This document shows positions 1 through 5,690 of a stretch of DNA of 5,765 nt, in pieces. A program made the position numbers and the translations under genes. The stretch's first letter is position 1; every line of letters starts with the position of its first letter. This stretch comes from a bacterium (lineage in GTDB: Bacteria > Auribacterota > UBA3054 > B51-G9), in contig JAOZNZ010000235.1 in assembly GCA_029933535.1 (NCBI GenBank), positions 1 through 5,765 on the forward strand, given 5' to 3'. Below the pieces are notes generated by a model. That model searched no databases. It saw only the letters and a list, made by a program, of their open reading frames with translations, and had not been told where the DNA came from.

Positions 1-10
1 TTTCTATTAT

Positions 11-15
11 AGGAG
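11..15 (+). promoter_or_regulatory. Shine-Dalgarno site of the V-ATPase subunit E gene
   Basis: AGGAG lies five bases before the ATG at 21 and fixes that start, although the frame stays open to the left edge of the window. A TAG at 10-12, in the frame beginning at base 1, overlaps this site and could be the stop of an upstream gene ending in Phe-Leu-Leu, which would place subunit E inside an operon. Only four codons of that possible gene are visible. Confidence 0.7.
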
Positions 16-20
16 CAAAA

Positions 21-638
21 ATGGCTGAACAACTCGAAAACCTACTGCGAAAAAGACAGGATGAAGCTGTCACAAAAGCTGACGAAACCGCTAAACAAAA
101 AATGAATGAAGCGGAGGTGAAAGCATCAAAAATTATCGCTGAAGCTGAAAAAAAAGCTGACTCTATTGTTAATTCCGCTGAACAGAAGGCTGAAAAGTTT
201 TCGGTAAACGGTAAAAAATCCCTTGAACAGGCAGCCCGCGATGTAATTATTTATCTCAGAAAATCTATCGATAAACAGTTCGAAGCGCTGATTAGAAAAT
301 CAATTCCGGAAATTATTCCTATCGAAGTCGTTCAGGAAATTCTTATTAAACTCGCTACTGAAGCGCGTGTAAAAGGTACAAGTGCTGAAGGTATCAGGAT
401 TTTTCTTAGTCCGAACGAGAAGAAATCAATGACAGATTTCTTTATGAACCGTTTTCACGAAGAAGTAAAAAAAGGTGCTGAATTTCATCCCATGCCGGGA
501 ATTAAAGCCGGTTTTAGAATTTCCCTGAGTGATAAAGACGTAGAATATGATTATAGTGATGAGGTTATCGTTCAAATGCTTGGCAATCTAATTAGTCCCG
601 TTCTAGATGAAATTCTTAAAAAAGCGGTTAATAGTTAA
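21..638 (+). CDS. atpE: V/A-type ATP synthase/ATPase subunit E (peripheral stalk)
   Basis: A 205-residue protein, within the usual 185-230 residue range of V/A-ATPase subunit E. This subunit forms the peripheral stalk (stator) that holds the catalytic A3B3 head against the membrane rotor of a proton- or sodium-moving V-type ATPase. Residues 1 to about 70 are a charged Ala/Lys/Glu-rich helix with heptad-like spacing, as expected for the coiled coil that pairs with the partner stalk subunit. Residues about 80-205 form the globular C-terminal part, with GIKAGFRI at 160-167, then a VEYDYSDE stretch and a final helix, matching the bacterial (chlamydial/spirochaetal-type) subunit E ending. The start is set by AGGAG five bases upstream. 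Two oddities: the last residues Val-Asn-Ser and the stop codon are encoded by a heptamer tandem repeat, and no A, B or D subunit gene follows. The name atpE here means V-type subunit E, not F-type subunit c. The family is clear; whether the enzyme makes or uses ATP is not. Confidence 0.88.
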   Translation: MAEQLENLLRKRQDEAVTKADETAKQKMNEAEVKASKIIAEAEKKADSIVNSAEQKAEKFSVNGKKSLEQAARDVIIYLRKSIDKQFEALIRKSIPEIIPIEVVQEILIKLATEARVKGTSAEGIRIFLSPNEKKSMTDFFMNRFHEEVKKGAEFHPMPGIKAGFRISLSDKDVEYDYSDEVIVQMLGNLISPVLDEILKKAVNS

Positions 639-678
639 TAGTTAATAGTTAATAGTTAATAGTTAATAGTTAATAGTT
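627..678 (+). repeat. Heptamer tandem repeat GTTAATA, 7 full copies plus 3 bases
   Basis: Seven perfect head-to-tail copies of GTTAATA fill 627-675, followed by GTT at 676-678. The first 12 bases are the last three sense codons and the TAA stop of the subunit E gene; the rest is intergenic. Since seven is not a multiple of three and the unit contains TAATAG, stops occur in all three forward frames. The complementary strand also reads into TAA in every frame, so the array is a six-frame translational stop. It is not palindromic and cannot form a terminator hairpin by itself. It resembles the short tandemly repeated repetitive (STRR) heptamers known from cyanobacteria and similar arrays in candidate-phylum genomes. 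Confidence 0.95.
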
Positions 679-774
679 GGTGATGGAAAAGAAATAAATA
701 ATAAATTTGTTTAAATGAATGTAGGAATCTATGTTACTTCCGTTAGAGAGTGTTAAAATTGAATTTAGGATAAA
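679..774. other. AT-rich spacer, probable 5' leader of the 775 gene
   Basis: About 95 bases between the heptamer array and the next start codon. AGGA at 767-770, four bases before the ATG at 775, is a plausible ribosome binding site with a short spacer. A weak sigma-70-like pair can be drawn (TTGTTT at 707-712, 17-base gap, TATGTT at 730-735), but it matches consensus too poorly to call as a promoter. I see no hairpin, RNA gene or convincing small reading frame here. Confidence 0.45.
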
Positions 775-972
775 ATGAAAAAAAGAATAATTGGAATTGC
801 AGTAGTGTTGGTTATTGGAGGAGCATTTGCCTATAGGTATTATTATGTACCTAACCAATTAAAGAAAAATTTCACATCAAAACTTGTTTTAAATAAAAAG
901 GTTCAGCCAATTAAACAAACAAATGAATCGAAAAATAGTGTAACGGGGAAAATAAATCTGATGTTAGTGTAG
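775..972 (+). CDS. N-terminal part of a frame-broken membrane-anchored protein
   Basis: A 65-codon frame beginning MKKRIIGIAVVLVIGGAFAY: two lysines and an arginine, then one hydrophobic helix of about 16-18 residues. This is a signal-anchor or uncleaved signal peptide. A Tyr-rich and then Lys/Gln/Asn-rich linker follows. The frame ends at TAG 970-972, but from 939 onward the frame one base back is also open and reads as natural protein into the jelly-roll frame that ends at 1448. I therefore read this as the start of a single gene of about 224 residues (775-1448) broken by a single-base frame difference, not as a separate small protein. AGGA at 767-770 supports the ATG. Alone, it would be an unrecognised small membrane peptide. 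Confidence 0.6.
   Translation: MKKRIIGIAVVLVIGGAFAYRYYYVPNQLKKNFTSKLVLNKKVQPIKQTNESKNSVTGKINLMLV
939..969 (+). other. Frame-change zone (apparent -1 shift, likely at GGGGAAAA 945-952)
   Basis: Frame 1 (from ATG 775) and frame 3 (ending at 1448) are both open only between 939 and 969, so any join must happen here. The G4A4 run at 945-952 is the likeliest place: one extra G would give Thr-Gly-Glu-Asn-Lys-Ser-Asp, which flows into the downstream protein. No canonical X XXY YYZ slippery heptamer is in register, so a one-base deletion or a sequencing/assembly error is more likely than programmed frameshifting. P-site slippage of GGG onto GGG remains possible. Confidence 0.6.
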
Positions 973-1001
973 AAGCCGGTTATGTTTCTAAAAACAATTT
1001 A

Positions 1002-1448
1002 TTGAAAAACTGTAAGTTTGATAAATCAATTGACGGGTGGCATTTATGGCGTGAAGCTAAAAAAAATCCGCAAAACATAAAAACAACTGACATTAAAGAT
1101 AATAATGATTTTTCTTCAGCGGTAAGAATAGAAAATCCGGATAAAAAATTAATAGGTGTAAGCCAGGTGGTGCAGTTAATCTCCGGAAAAATTTACAGAT
1201 TGAGTGGAACTGTTCGTTCGCTTGGCAATGACGGTTCGAAAATATTTGGTGGAAGGATAGCGATTTATTTGCCGCCTCAGAAGGAAAATGCGATTGTCTG
1301 GATGAGTGAATACGACAAATGGTGGGAAAAGGATCTGATTTTCACTAATAAAGTCACAGGACCTGCAACGGTTTATGTTCATATGGGATATGGTGGAGTT
1401 GCGAGTACAGGTGAGTTTGCAAATATTAGACTTGAAATAGTTGAGTAG
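1002..1448 (+). CDS. C-terminal jelly-roll (carbohydrate-binding-like) part of the frame-broken protein
   Basis: Counted from a TTG at 1002 this is 148 residues, but that start has no ribosome binding site, and the same frame is open back to 939 with protein-like sequence (GYVSKNNLLKNCKFD across 978-1022). The real beginning is therefore probably the ATG at 775. The pattern matches CBM4/9-like beta-sandwich modules: a strand of the form NLLKNxxFDxxxDGW, then SQVVQLISGKIYRLSGTVRS in mid-domain, then an aromatic-rich KWWEKDLIF strand, and a final GEFANIRLEIVE strand. Such modules bind sugars or pack against glycosidases. Placed just before a glycosyltransferase and a glycosidase-like protein, a role in binding a surface glycan is a reasonable inference. 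No catalytic motif is visible. The gene may be inactive because of the frame break. Confidence 0.55.
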   Translation: MKNCKFDKSIDGWHLWREAKKNPQNIKTTDIKDNNDFSSAVRIENPDKKLIGVSQVVQLISGKIYRLSGTVRSLGNDGSKIFGGRIAIYLPPQKENAIVWMSEYDKWWEKDLIFTNKVTGPATVYVHMGYGGVASTGEFANIRLEIVE

Positions 1449-1451
1449 TGT

Positions 1452-1487
1452 GAAGGTGGGAAGGTTGGAAGGTTGGAAGGTTGGAAG
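1452..1487 (+). repeat. Octamer tandem repeat GAAGGTTG, about 4.5 copies
   Basis: One variant unit (GAAGGTGG at 1452-1459), three perfect GAAGGTTG units (1460-1483) and a half unit GAAG. It begins three bases after the stop of the preceding gene and ends 32 bases before the glycosyltransferase ATG. Unlike the array at 627, it has no stop codon in any frame. Eight runs of at least two Gs, separated by one or two bases, lie on the + strand, a pattern able to form two-layer G-quadruplexes in DNA or in the mRNA leader. That is a possibility from composition only. Confidence 0.92.
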
Positions 1488-1519
1488 TGATTAACAAAAA
1501 ATAAAACATTGAAGAAAAT

Positions 1520-2422
1520 ATGAAAACATCAGTTAGTATTATAATGCCGTGTTATGAAGAAGTGAAATGTTTGGAGAAATTACTTCCACAAATATTTGAA
1601 ATACTTTCAAACAGTTATGAGGCTACAGTTCTTGTAGTAAATGATTTTGGGATGCCGGATGCTGCGACAGAAAATGTATGTCGTAAATATTTGACTAATA
1701 TAATAAGCGTGCCATATAACATGGGTTCACAGGAAGCAATTCTTTATGGTATTCGTTATGAAGTTCAACATATCAAATCAGATTTAATATTGACGATGGA
1801 TTCTGATGGGCAGGATGATGTAAGAGAAATAAAAACCTTATTGGAGAGTGTTGCTGAAAATGAAATTTCTGTAGCGCAGCGATCAGGAAAAAGGCCTGAA
1901 GGTAAAACATTTGGCGGTTTATATTTATTATATAAAAAGATTTTTTATTATTTGACCGGTATAATGCCGGATTTTGGTAATTTTGCTGCATATAAGAGGG
2001 ACATAGCGCTTCATATAAGTTGTTCGCCCCACTTTAGTATTACGTATAGTCTTGCTTTGCCTTTAATTGCTGAAATAAAGCGGATACCTGTAAAGCGTTT
2101 GGAAAGAATAGACGGCAATTCAAGAGTTGGTTATCATGGTTTATTTGTTCATGGCATACGATCAATATTTCCGCATCTCATCAAAGTTTCTTTAAGATTA
2201 GCAAAGATTACATGTATTCCAATGTTTCTAAGTATTATTTTAGTTTTGGTATCTTTCGTCATGCATATTTTCATTCCCCAGTATGCTTTTCCGTATTGGA
2301 TAACGACTATTTTATTTGTTGCAGCAATTGTTTCAACTCAAATATTAATTGTTTGTTTAATATTATTTACTACTGCTATTTTAACAAGGCAAATGTCATC
2401 ACATATTAAGAAATATGAATAG
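1520..2422 (+). CDS. Family 2 glycosyltransferase, polyprenyl-phosphate type, with two C-terminal membrane helices
   Basis: A 300-residue GT-A fold glycosyltransferase. Visible motifs in order: SIIMPCYEE (6-14, nucleotide-binding first strand); VVNDFG (39-44), where most relatives have VDDGS; YNMGSQEAILYGI (66-78), the counterpart of the N-x-G-x-x-x-A helix; MDSDGQDD (93-100), containing the metal-binding DxD and the GQDD extension typical of dolichyl/polyprenyl-phosphate sugar synthases; DFGNFAAYKR (151-160); and IPVKRLERIDGNSR (189-202), matching the conserved Gly-x-Ser-Arg/Lys end of the catalytic domain. Hydrophobic helices at about 232-254 and 261-287 anchor it in the membrane, as in GtrB, ArnC and DPM1 relatives. 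It would transfer a sugar from a nucleotide sugar to a lipid carrier at the cytoplasmic face for envelope glycan decoration; donor and acceptor cannot be told. The ribosome site is weak (GAAG 1511-1514). It overlaps the next gene by 8 bases. Confidence 0.87.
   Translation: MKTSVSIIMPCYEEVKCLEKLLPQIFEILSNSYEATVLVVNDFGMPDAATENVCRKYLTNIISVPYNMGSQEAILYGIRYEVQHIKSDLILTMDSDGQDDVREIKTLLESVAENEISVAQRSGKRPEGKTFGGLYLLYKKIFYYLTGIMPDFGNFAAYKRDIALHISCSPHFSITYSLALPLIAEIKRIPVKRLERIDGNSRVGYHGLFVHGIRSIFPHLIKVSLRLAKITCIPMFLSIILVLVSFVMHIFIPQYAFPYWITTILFVAAIVSTQILIVCLILFTTAILTRQMSSHIKKYE
2415..2422 (+). promoter_or_regulatory. Start/stop overlap coupling glycosyltransferase to glycosidase-like gene
   Basis: The sequence ATGAATAG holds the start codon of the downstream gene (2415-2417) and the stop codon of the glycosyltransferase (2420-2422). 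No strong Shine-Dalgarno precedes the ATG (only AAGAAA just upstream). Translation of the large gene therefore probably depends on ribosomes finishing the upstream one, which implies one mRNA and a fixed ratio of products. Confidence 0.7.
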
Positions 2423-5400
2423 AAATAATATTATAAAAAAGATATATTTAATAATTGGGATTGGTGTACTAGGTGCAATGGTTTTTGTCTGGTGGAGGTA
2501 CTCTCCGCTGACTGATGGCGAATACACGGTTGGCAATGATAAGGTTGAATGGCGGCTTGTAGTGAGCAACAGCATTTTAAGAACTGCTTATTTGAAAAAT
2601 AAAGTCACCGGTGAAATTCTGAAAGTTGACGGTAATGATTTTATTATGCGGATTGGTAATGCGAGTTCTATTGGCTGGTCGCCTGAGAATAAAAAGCCCG
2701 GGGAGAAGTATCCGCCGTATATGATTCGTGACGGTGTTGTAGTAACGCCGGAATTTTGCAGAGCGGCATGGCTTATTCGTGGTTTTGATTCAACGACTTT
2801 TGTTTTGGAGCAGCCGGAATTGAACTGTGAAATAAGGTTAGTTTTTTTTGCTAAACAAAATGAGTCGTGGATAAGGAGAAAGATTTCTCTTAGGTCATTG
2901 TCGAAGCGGCAGCTTGCTATTGATACTTGTGAACAGATAAGATGGAAAAAATGTGGTGAAACAGAACTTGGCGGGAAAGGTCAGCCTGTTTTTATAAATA
3001 AGAGTTGGTTTGTCGGTCTTGAACATCCATACTCAAAAAGTTTTCAGAATAATGGTGAAGTGATTTTGCGGCAATTTCCCGGGAATGAATTTGGAAGAGA
3101 TTTATTTGATTTACAAACATTGGTTTTAGGTGCTTCGCCGGTTGGAAAGATTAGGACGGTTATGGATGAATATGTGAAAACAATTCGCCGACCGGTAAAA
3201 TCAGTAAGTTTATTTAATACCTGGTGTCACATGCGCGAAGATGAACTTACTGAGAAAAACATTAATAAGACGGTAGAACAGCTAAACGAGAATTTATCAT
3301 CTTATGATTATATGTTTGATGTTTTTGTTATTGATGATGGTTGGCAGGAAAAAAAATCGGTTTGGGGTTACAGAAAAGACAGGTTGCCGCATGGACTTGA
3401 GGGTGTGCGTAAGAAGATTGTAGAACAAAGGAGCAAGTTGGGATTATGGGTTTCACTTCCCGGGTGTAATCTTGATACAAAATGGGGAGAAAAGAAGGGA
3501 TTCAAAGCTGCGTTCACGAGTTTTTTCTGTTTATCTACCGAACGATATAATACAGCGTTGCGAAAGCGATTAAAAGAGCTTATAGAAAAGGAGAAGGTAT
3601 CTTATTTCAAACATGATTTTAATTATTTTGTTTGTGGTCGAGGCGGTCATGGACATTTTATTTCACCTGATCAAAGTTCGGAAGCGAATGTTAATGCTTT
3701 ACTTTCTGTTTTAAAATATGAAGAAAAAATAGGTTCGGATTTATTTTTGGCGGTTACAAGCGGGCTTTGGCCTAGTCCGTGGTGGCTTCCATACTGTGAT
3801 ACCACGTGGATGGGAGGAAAAGACCATGACGCGAATAAAAAGATTCCCGCATTACGCGGCAGTGAGTTTGAAATGAATTATCGCGATGGTGCGCTATACA
3901 AAATGCTTGTAGAGGAAGGGAAAGTTTTTCCTCTTTCAGCATTGATGACGCACGGAATAGTTGATGCCCGGCATAATGTATTCAGTATGACAAAAGAAGA
4001 TGACATTGGATGGAGCAATCATTTGATGAACTATCTTGGACGCGGGACATTGATGCGGGAGTTTTATATTTCACCGGAACTTATTTCTGAGAAAAGGTGG
4101 GAAATGATTGCCCGGGGATTACGCTGGGCAAAAAGTCTTGATGCTTGCATGGCAGACTCGCATTTTATTCTTGGGAATCCGCTGAAGGGAGAATTATTTG
4201 GTTTTCAGGGAAGAGCCGGTAATAAATCATATATTAGTTTAAGAAATCCTTCTTTTTTGGAAACAAATATTTCGTTAAGAATTTTAGAAGTGACAAATGG
4301 AATTTGTGAAGTAGTTTATCCTTATCATAAATTTTTGCAAGATAATGAATTAGATAGTTTTCTTGTTCCGGCAAACAGTGTGGTTCAGGTTATGAGTTAT
4401 CCTGAGAGTGAAATAAAGGTGCCGATGATGAAAGGTGTACGTGCAAAATTAATAAAGAGTGATAAAGTTGATACCGAATATGATGTTTCTGTTTTAAATG
4501 GTACGCGAACTTTTCCAGTGGTTTCGCCTGTAAAGATTGAATCAATTTCCGGCGATGGAATAATTTGTGAAAAAGTTAATGATAAGAAGTGGAAGATAAC
4601 GATTCCTGATACTTCGTTTGCAAATAAAAAAGAAGTTAAGATTTTGTCTTCGAAATTAACCGATGCAGGCGTGTTTATTTGTACAGCAGTAGTTCCTAAA
4701 AAAATTAACGCGGAAATTATTATGATAGTTAATGGGGCGGGAAAAGCAGCTCCGCTAACTACGGTTAACGGAAATGGAACAGCTAATTCAATACTTGTCG
4801 GCGAGGGATGGAGGATGATAAAGTTTAATTGCGTAGCCGGCACGAATGAGATTAGAATTGGATTTCAGGGGATTGAGCGTGAGATTTCTGGTGTTCCTGT
4901 TCAGGTTTTTTTCGCTTCAAGTTCAAAACTAAGGACTCACCGGATAAAAATAAAACATGACACTTTATTGCCGGGAAACATTTATGATAAACCATTTCCT
5001 TTGTTACAGAATTTATCGAAACATAGTCGTAAGATAATTGATAAGAAAGTAACTTTAAGCATTGCAAGCTCTTTGCTGAGAGGATATCGCGCGTTAAAAC
5101 CGGAACAACTTGATAAAATAACAAACGCATATTTAAAGCTTAAACGGTTTGATGTGAATGGGGGAAAATACGCGGAGAAAAATATTTTTGTGAATGGAAA
5201 ATATATAGGTATAATTCCAACGAATCCGCCTCCGCTTTCCAAATGGAAAGAGTGTGAGATAGAGATTCCTTCAGAAGTATTAAAGGGATTAAAGCTTGAC
5301 AATAAGATTTCTCTTAAGGACAAAACCGGAGATGCATATAAGATTCGGGATTTGCAGATTGAGGTTATACTTAACGATGGCAGACAAGTGTCTACGGCGG

Positions 5401-5498
5401 TTAATCCGCTTATTTACAGCACAAGTCTTGAATGGGAACTTGGTGAGGGAGAGAAATTATCACGTGATGGAACATCAATAACAATTTTATCATTTTAA
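2415..5498 (+). CDS. Membrane-anchored GH36-like (clan GH-D) alpha-galactosidase-like glycosidase with long C-terminal extension
   Basis: A 1027-residue protein. Residues about 8-27 form one hydrophobic helix after a Lys-containing N terminus, so it is a signal-anchored protein with its body outside the cytoplasm. Residues about 33-255 look like the N-terminal beta-supersandwich of alpha-galactosidases and include WFVGLEHP at 198-205. The barrel starts near LFNTW (266-270), carries VIDDGWQ (305-311) on a central strand, then GLWVSLPG, and FKHDFN (398-403), which matches the K-x-D-x-N nucleophile motif of GH36, making Asp401 the probable nucleophile. The acid/base region SGLWPSPWW...CDTTWMGGKDHDA (449-473) replaces the usual CSGGGGR...SDxTDA; Asp470 or Asp472 sits about 70 residues after Asp401, as in bacterial GH36, while Asp462 is at 61. 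A C-terminal beta domain follows, with GELFGFQGRAG and SLRNPS at about 592-613. Residues about 660-1027 are extra: two or more beta-rich segments, the last with an FVNGKYIG strand. Hydrolysis of an alpha-galactoside-like linkage in a surface glycan is plausible; exact substrate unknown. Membership of GH36 itself rather than a sister family is uncertain. Confidence 0.72.
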   Translation: MNRNNIIKKIYLIIGIGVLGAMVFVWWRYSPLTDGEYTVGNDKVEWRLVVSNSILRTAYLKNKVTGEILKVDGNDFIMRIGNASSIGWSPENKKPGEKYPPYMIRDGVVVTPEFCRAAWLIRGFDSTTFVLEQPELNCEIRLVFFAKQNESWIRRKISLRSLSKRQLAIDTCEQIRWKKCGETELGGKGQPVFINKSWFVGLEHPYSKSFQNNGEVILRQFPGNEFGRDLFDLQTLVLGASPVGKIRTVMDEYVKTIRRPVKSVSLFNTWCHMREDELTEKNINKTVEQLNENLSSYDYMFDVFVIDDGWQEKKSVWGYRKDRLPHGLEGVRKKIVEQRSKLGLWVSLPGCNLDTKWGEKKGFKAAFTSFFCLSTERYNTALRKRLKELIEKEKVSYFKHDFNYFVCGRGGHGHFISPDQSSEANVNALLSVLKYEEKIGSDLFLAVTSGLWPSPWWLPYCDTTWMGGKDHDANKKIPALRGSEFEMNYRDGALYKMLVEEGKVFPLSALMTHGIVDARHNVFSMTKEDDIGWSNHLMNYLGRGTLMREFYISPELISEKRWEMIARGLRWAKSLDACMADSHFILGNPLKGELFGFQGRAGNKSYISLRNPSFLETNISLRILEVTNGICEVVYPYHKFLQDNELDSFLVPANSVVQVMSYPESEIKVPMMKGVRAKLIKSDKVDTEYDVSVLNGTRTFPVVSPVKIESISGDGIICEKVNDKKWKITIPDTSFANKKEVKILSSKLTDAGVFICTAVVPKKINAEIIMIVNGAGKAAPLTTVNGNGTANSILVGEGWRMIKFNCVAGTNEIRIGFQGIEREISGVPVQVFFASSSKLRTHRIKIKHDTLLPGNIYDKPFPLLQNLSKHSRKIIDKKVTLSIASSLLRGYRALKPEQLDKITNAYLKLKRFDVNGGKYAEKNIFVNGKYIGIIPTNPPPLSKWKECEIEIPSEVLKGLKLDNKISLKDKTGDAYKIRDLQIEVILNDGRQVSTAVNPLIYSTSLEWELGEGEKLSRDGTSITILSF

Positions 5499-5525
5499 AT
5501 TGAAATTTTATAGAATTTCAATTTA
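5496..5525 (+). terminator. AT-rich hairpin overlapping the glycosidase stop codon, possible terminator
   Basis: A perfect 12-base-pair stem pairs 5496-5507 with 5514-5525 around the six-base loop TTATAG. The TAA stop (5496-5498) forms the base of the stem. The stem is almost all A/T (one G-C pair), and no T-run follows, so it is not a classic intrinsic terminator. In an AT-rich genome it may still mark the 3' end of the message or protect it from exonucleases. Confidence 0.45.
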
Positions 5526-5638
5526 TAGTGAATACAGGAGTGATTGCAAAGATCGTTGATTATAAAGGAAAAGAGGGAATTATAAAGTCCTGCGGATGTG
5601 AGGTTGGAGGAAATTACTGACTGACGGAGGTAAAGTAG

Positions 5639-5657
5639 CATAAGCATCTTGCTTATG
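5639..5657. repeat. Palindromic hairpin CATAAGCA-TCT-TGCTTATG
   Basis: A perfect 8-base-pair stem (5639-5646 with 5650-5657) around a three-base loop TCT. The core GCATCTTGC (GCAAGATGC on the other strand) is, from memory, the centre of small dispersed palindromes seen between genes in cyanobacteria and several candidate phyla, where the flanking stem bases vary but remain paired. No T-run follows, so terminator function is unlikely. Whether it is dispersed in this genome cannot be seen from a single copy. Confidence 0.6.
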
Positions 5658-5666
5658 GTTTATAAT

Positions 5667-5683
5667 GGTCAGAGGTCAGTCAG
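5667..5683 (+). repeat. Short degenerate heptamer repeat GGTCAGA/GGTCAGT
   Basis: GGTCAGA (5667-5673) is followed directly by GGTCAGT (5674-5680) and then CAG (5681-5683). Two copies of seven bases could be chance, but it has the same unit length as the arrays at 627 and 5731 and sits inside a repeat cluster, so it may be a minimal or decayed array. Confidence 0.35.
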
Positions 5684-5690
5684 AGAAGAA

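Noticed and set aside
1..20. Partial upstream coding sequence ending at TAG 10-12
   Set aside because: Only three sense codons are visible, too little to support a gene; mentioned only as context for the subunit E operon.
707..735. Possible sigma-70 promoter TTGTTT / 17 bases / TATGTT
   Set aside because: Only 3/6 and 4/6 consensus matches in AT-rich sequence, where such pairs are frequent; the housekeeping promoter of this organism is not known.
715..756. 13-codon ATG frame in the spacer before 775
   Set aside because: No Shine-Dalgarno and no family resemblance; chance expectation in an AT-rich spacer.
939..969. Programmed -1 ribosomal frameshift
   Set aside because: No X XXY YYZ heptamer is in register and no clear stimulatory stem-loop follows; a single-base indel explains the data more simply.
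4397..4843. Open antisense frame of 148 codons inside the glycosidase gene
   Set aside because: It lies wholly within a well-supported + strand gene, has no ribosome site, and its protein is compositionally biased toward Ile/Phe/Ser/Thr, as expected from the complement of Lys/Glu/Asn/Asp-rich coding sequence.
4852..5323. Two overlapping antisense frames at the 3' end of the glycosidase gene
   Set aside because: Both are shadows of the + strand gene with no recognisable domain and no initiation signals.
5528..5620. 30-codon GTG-started frame downstream of the glycosidase gene, containing Cys-Gly-Cys
   Set aside because: Its residues look protein-like, but there is no ribosome site, the GTG lies just after the hairpin, and at this length an open frame is expected by chance.
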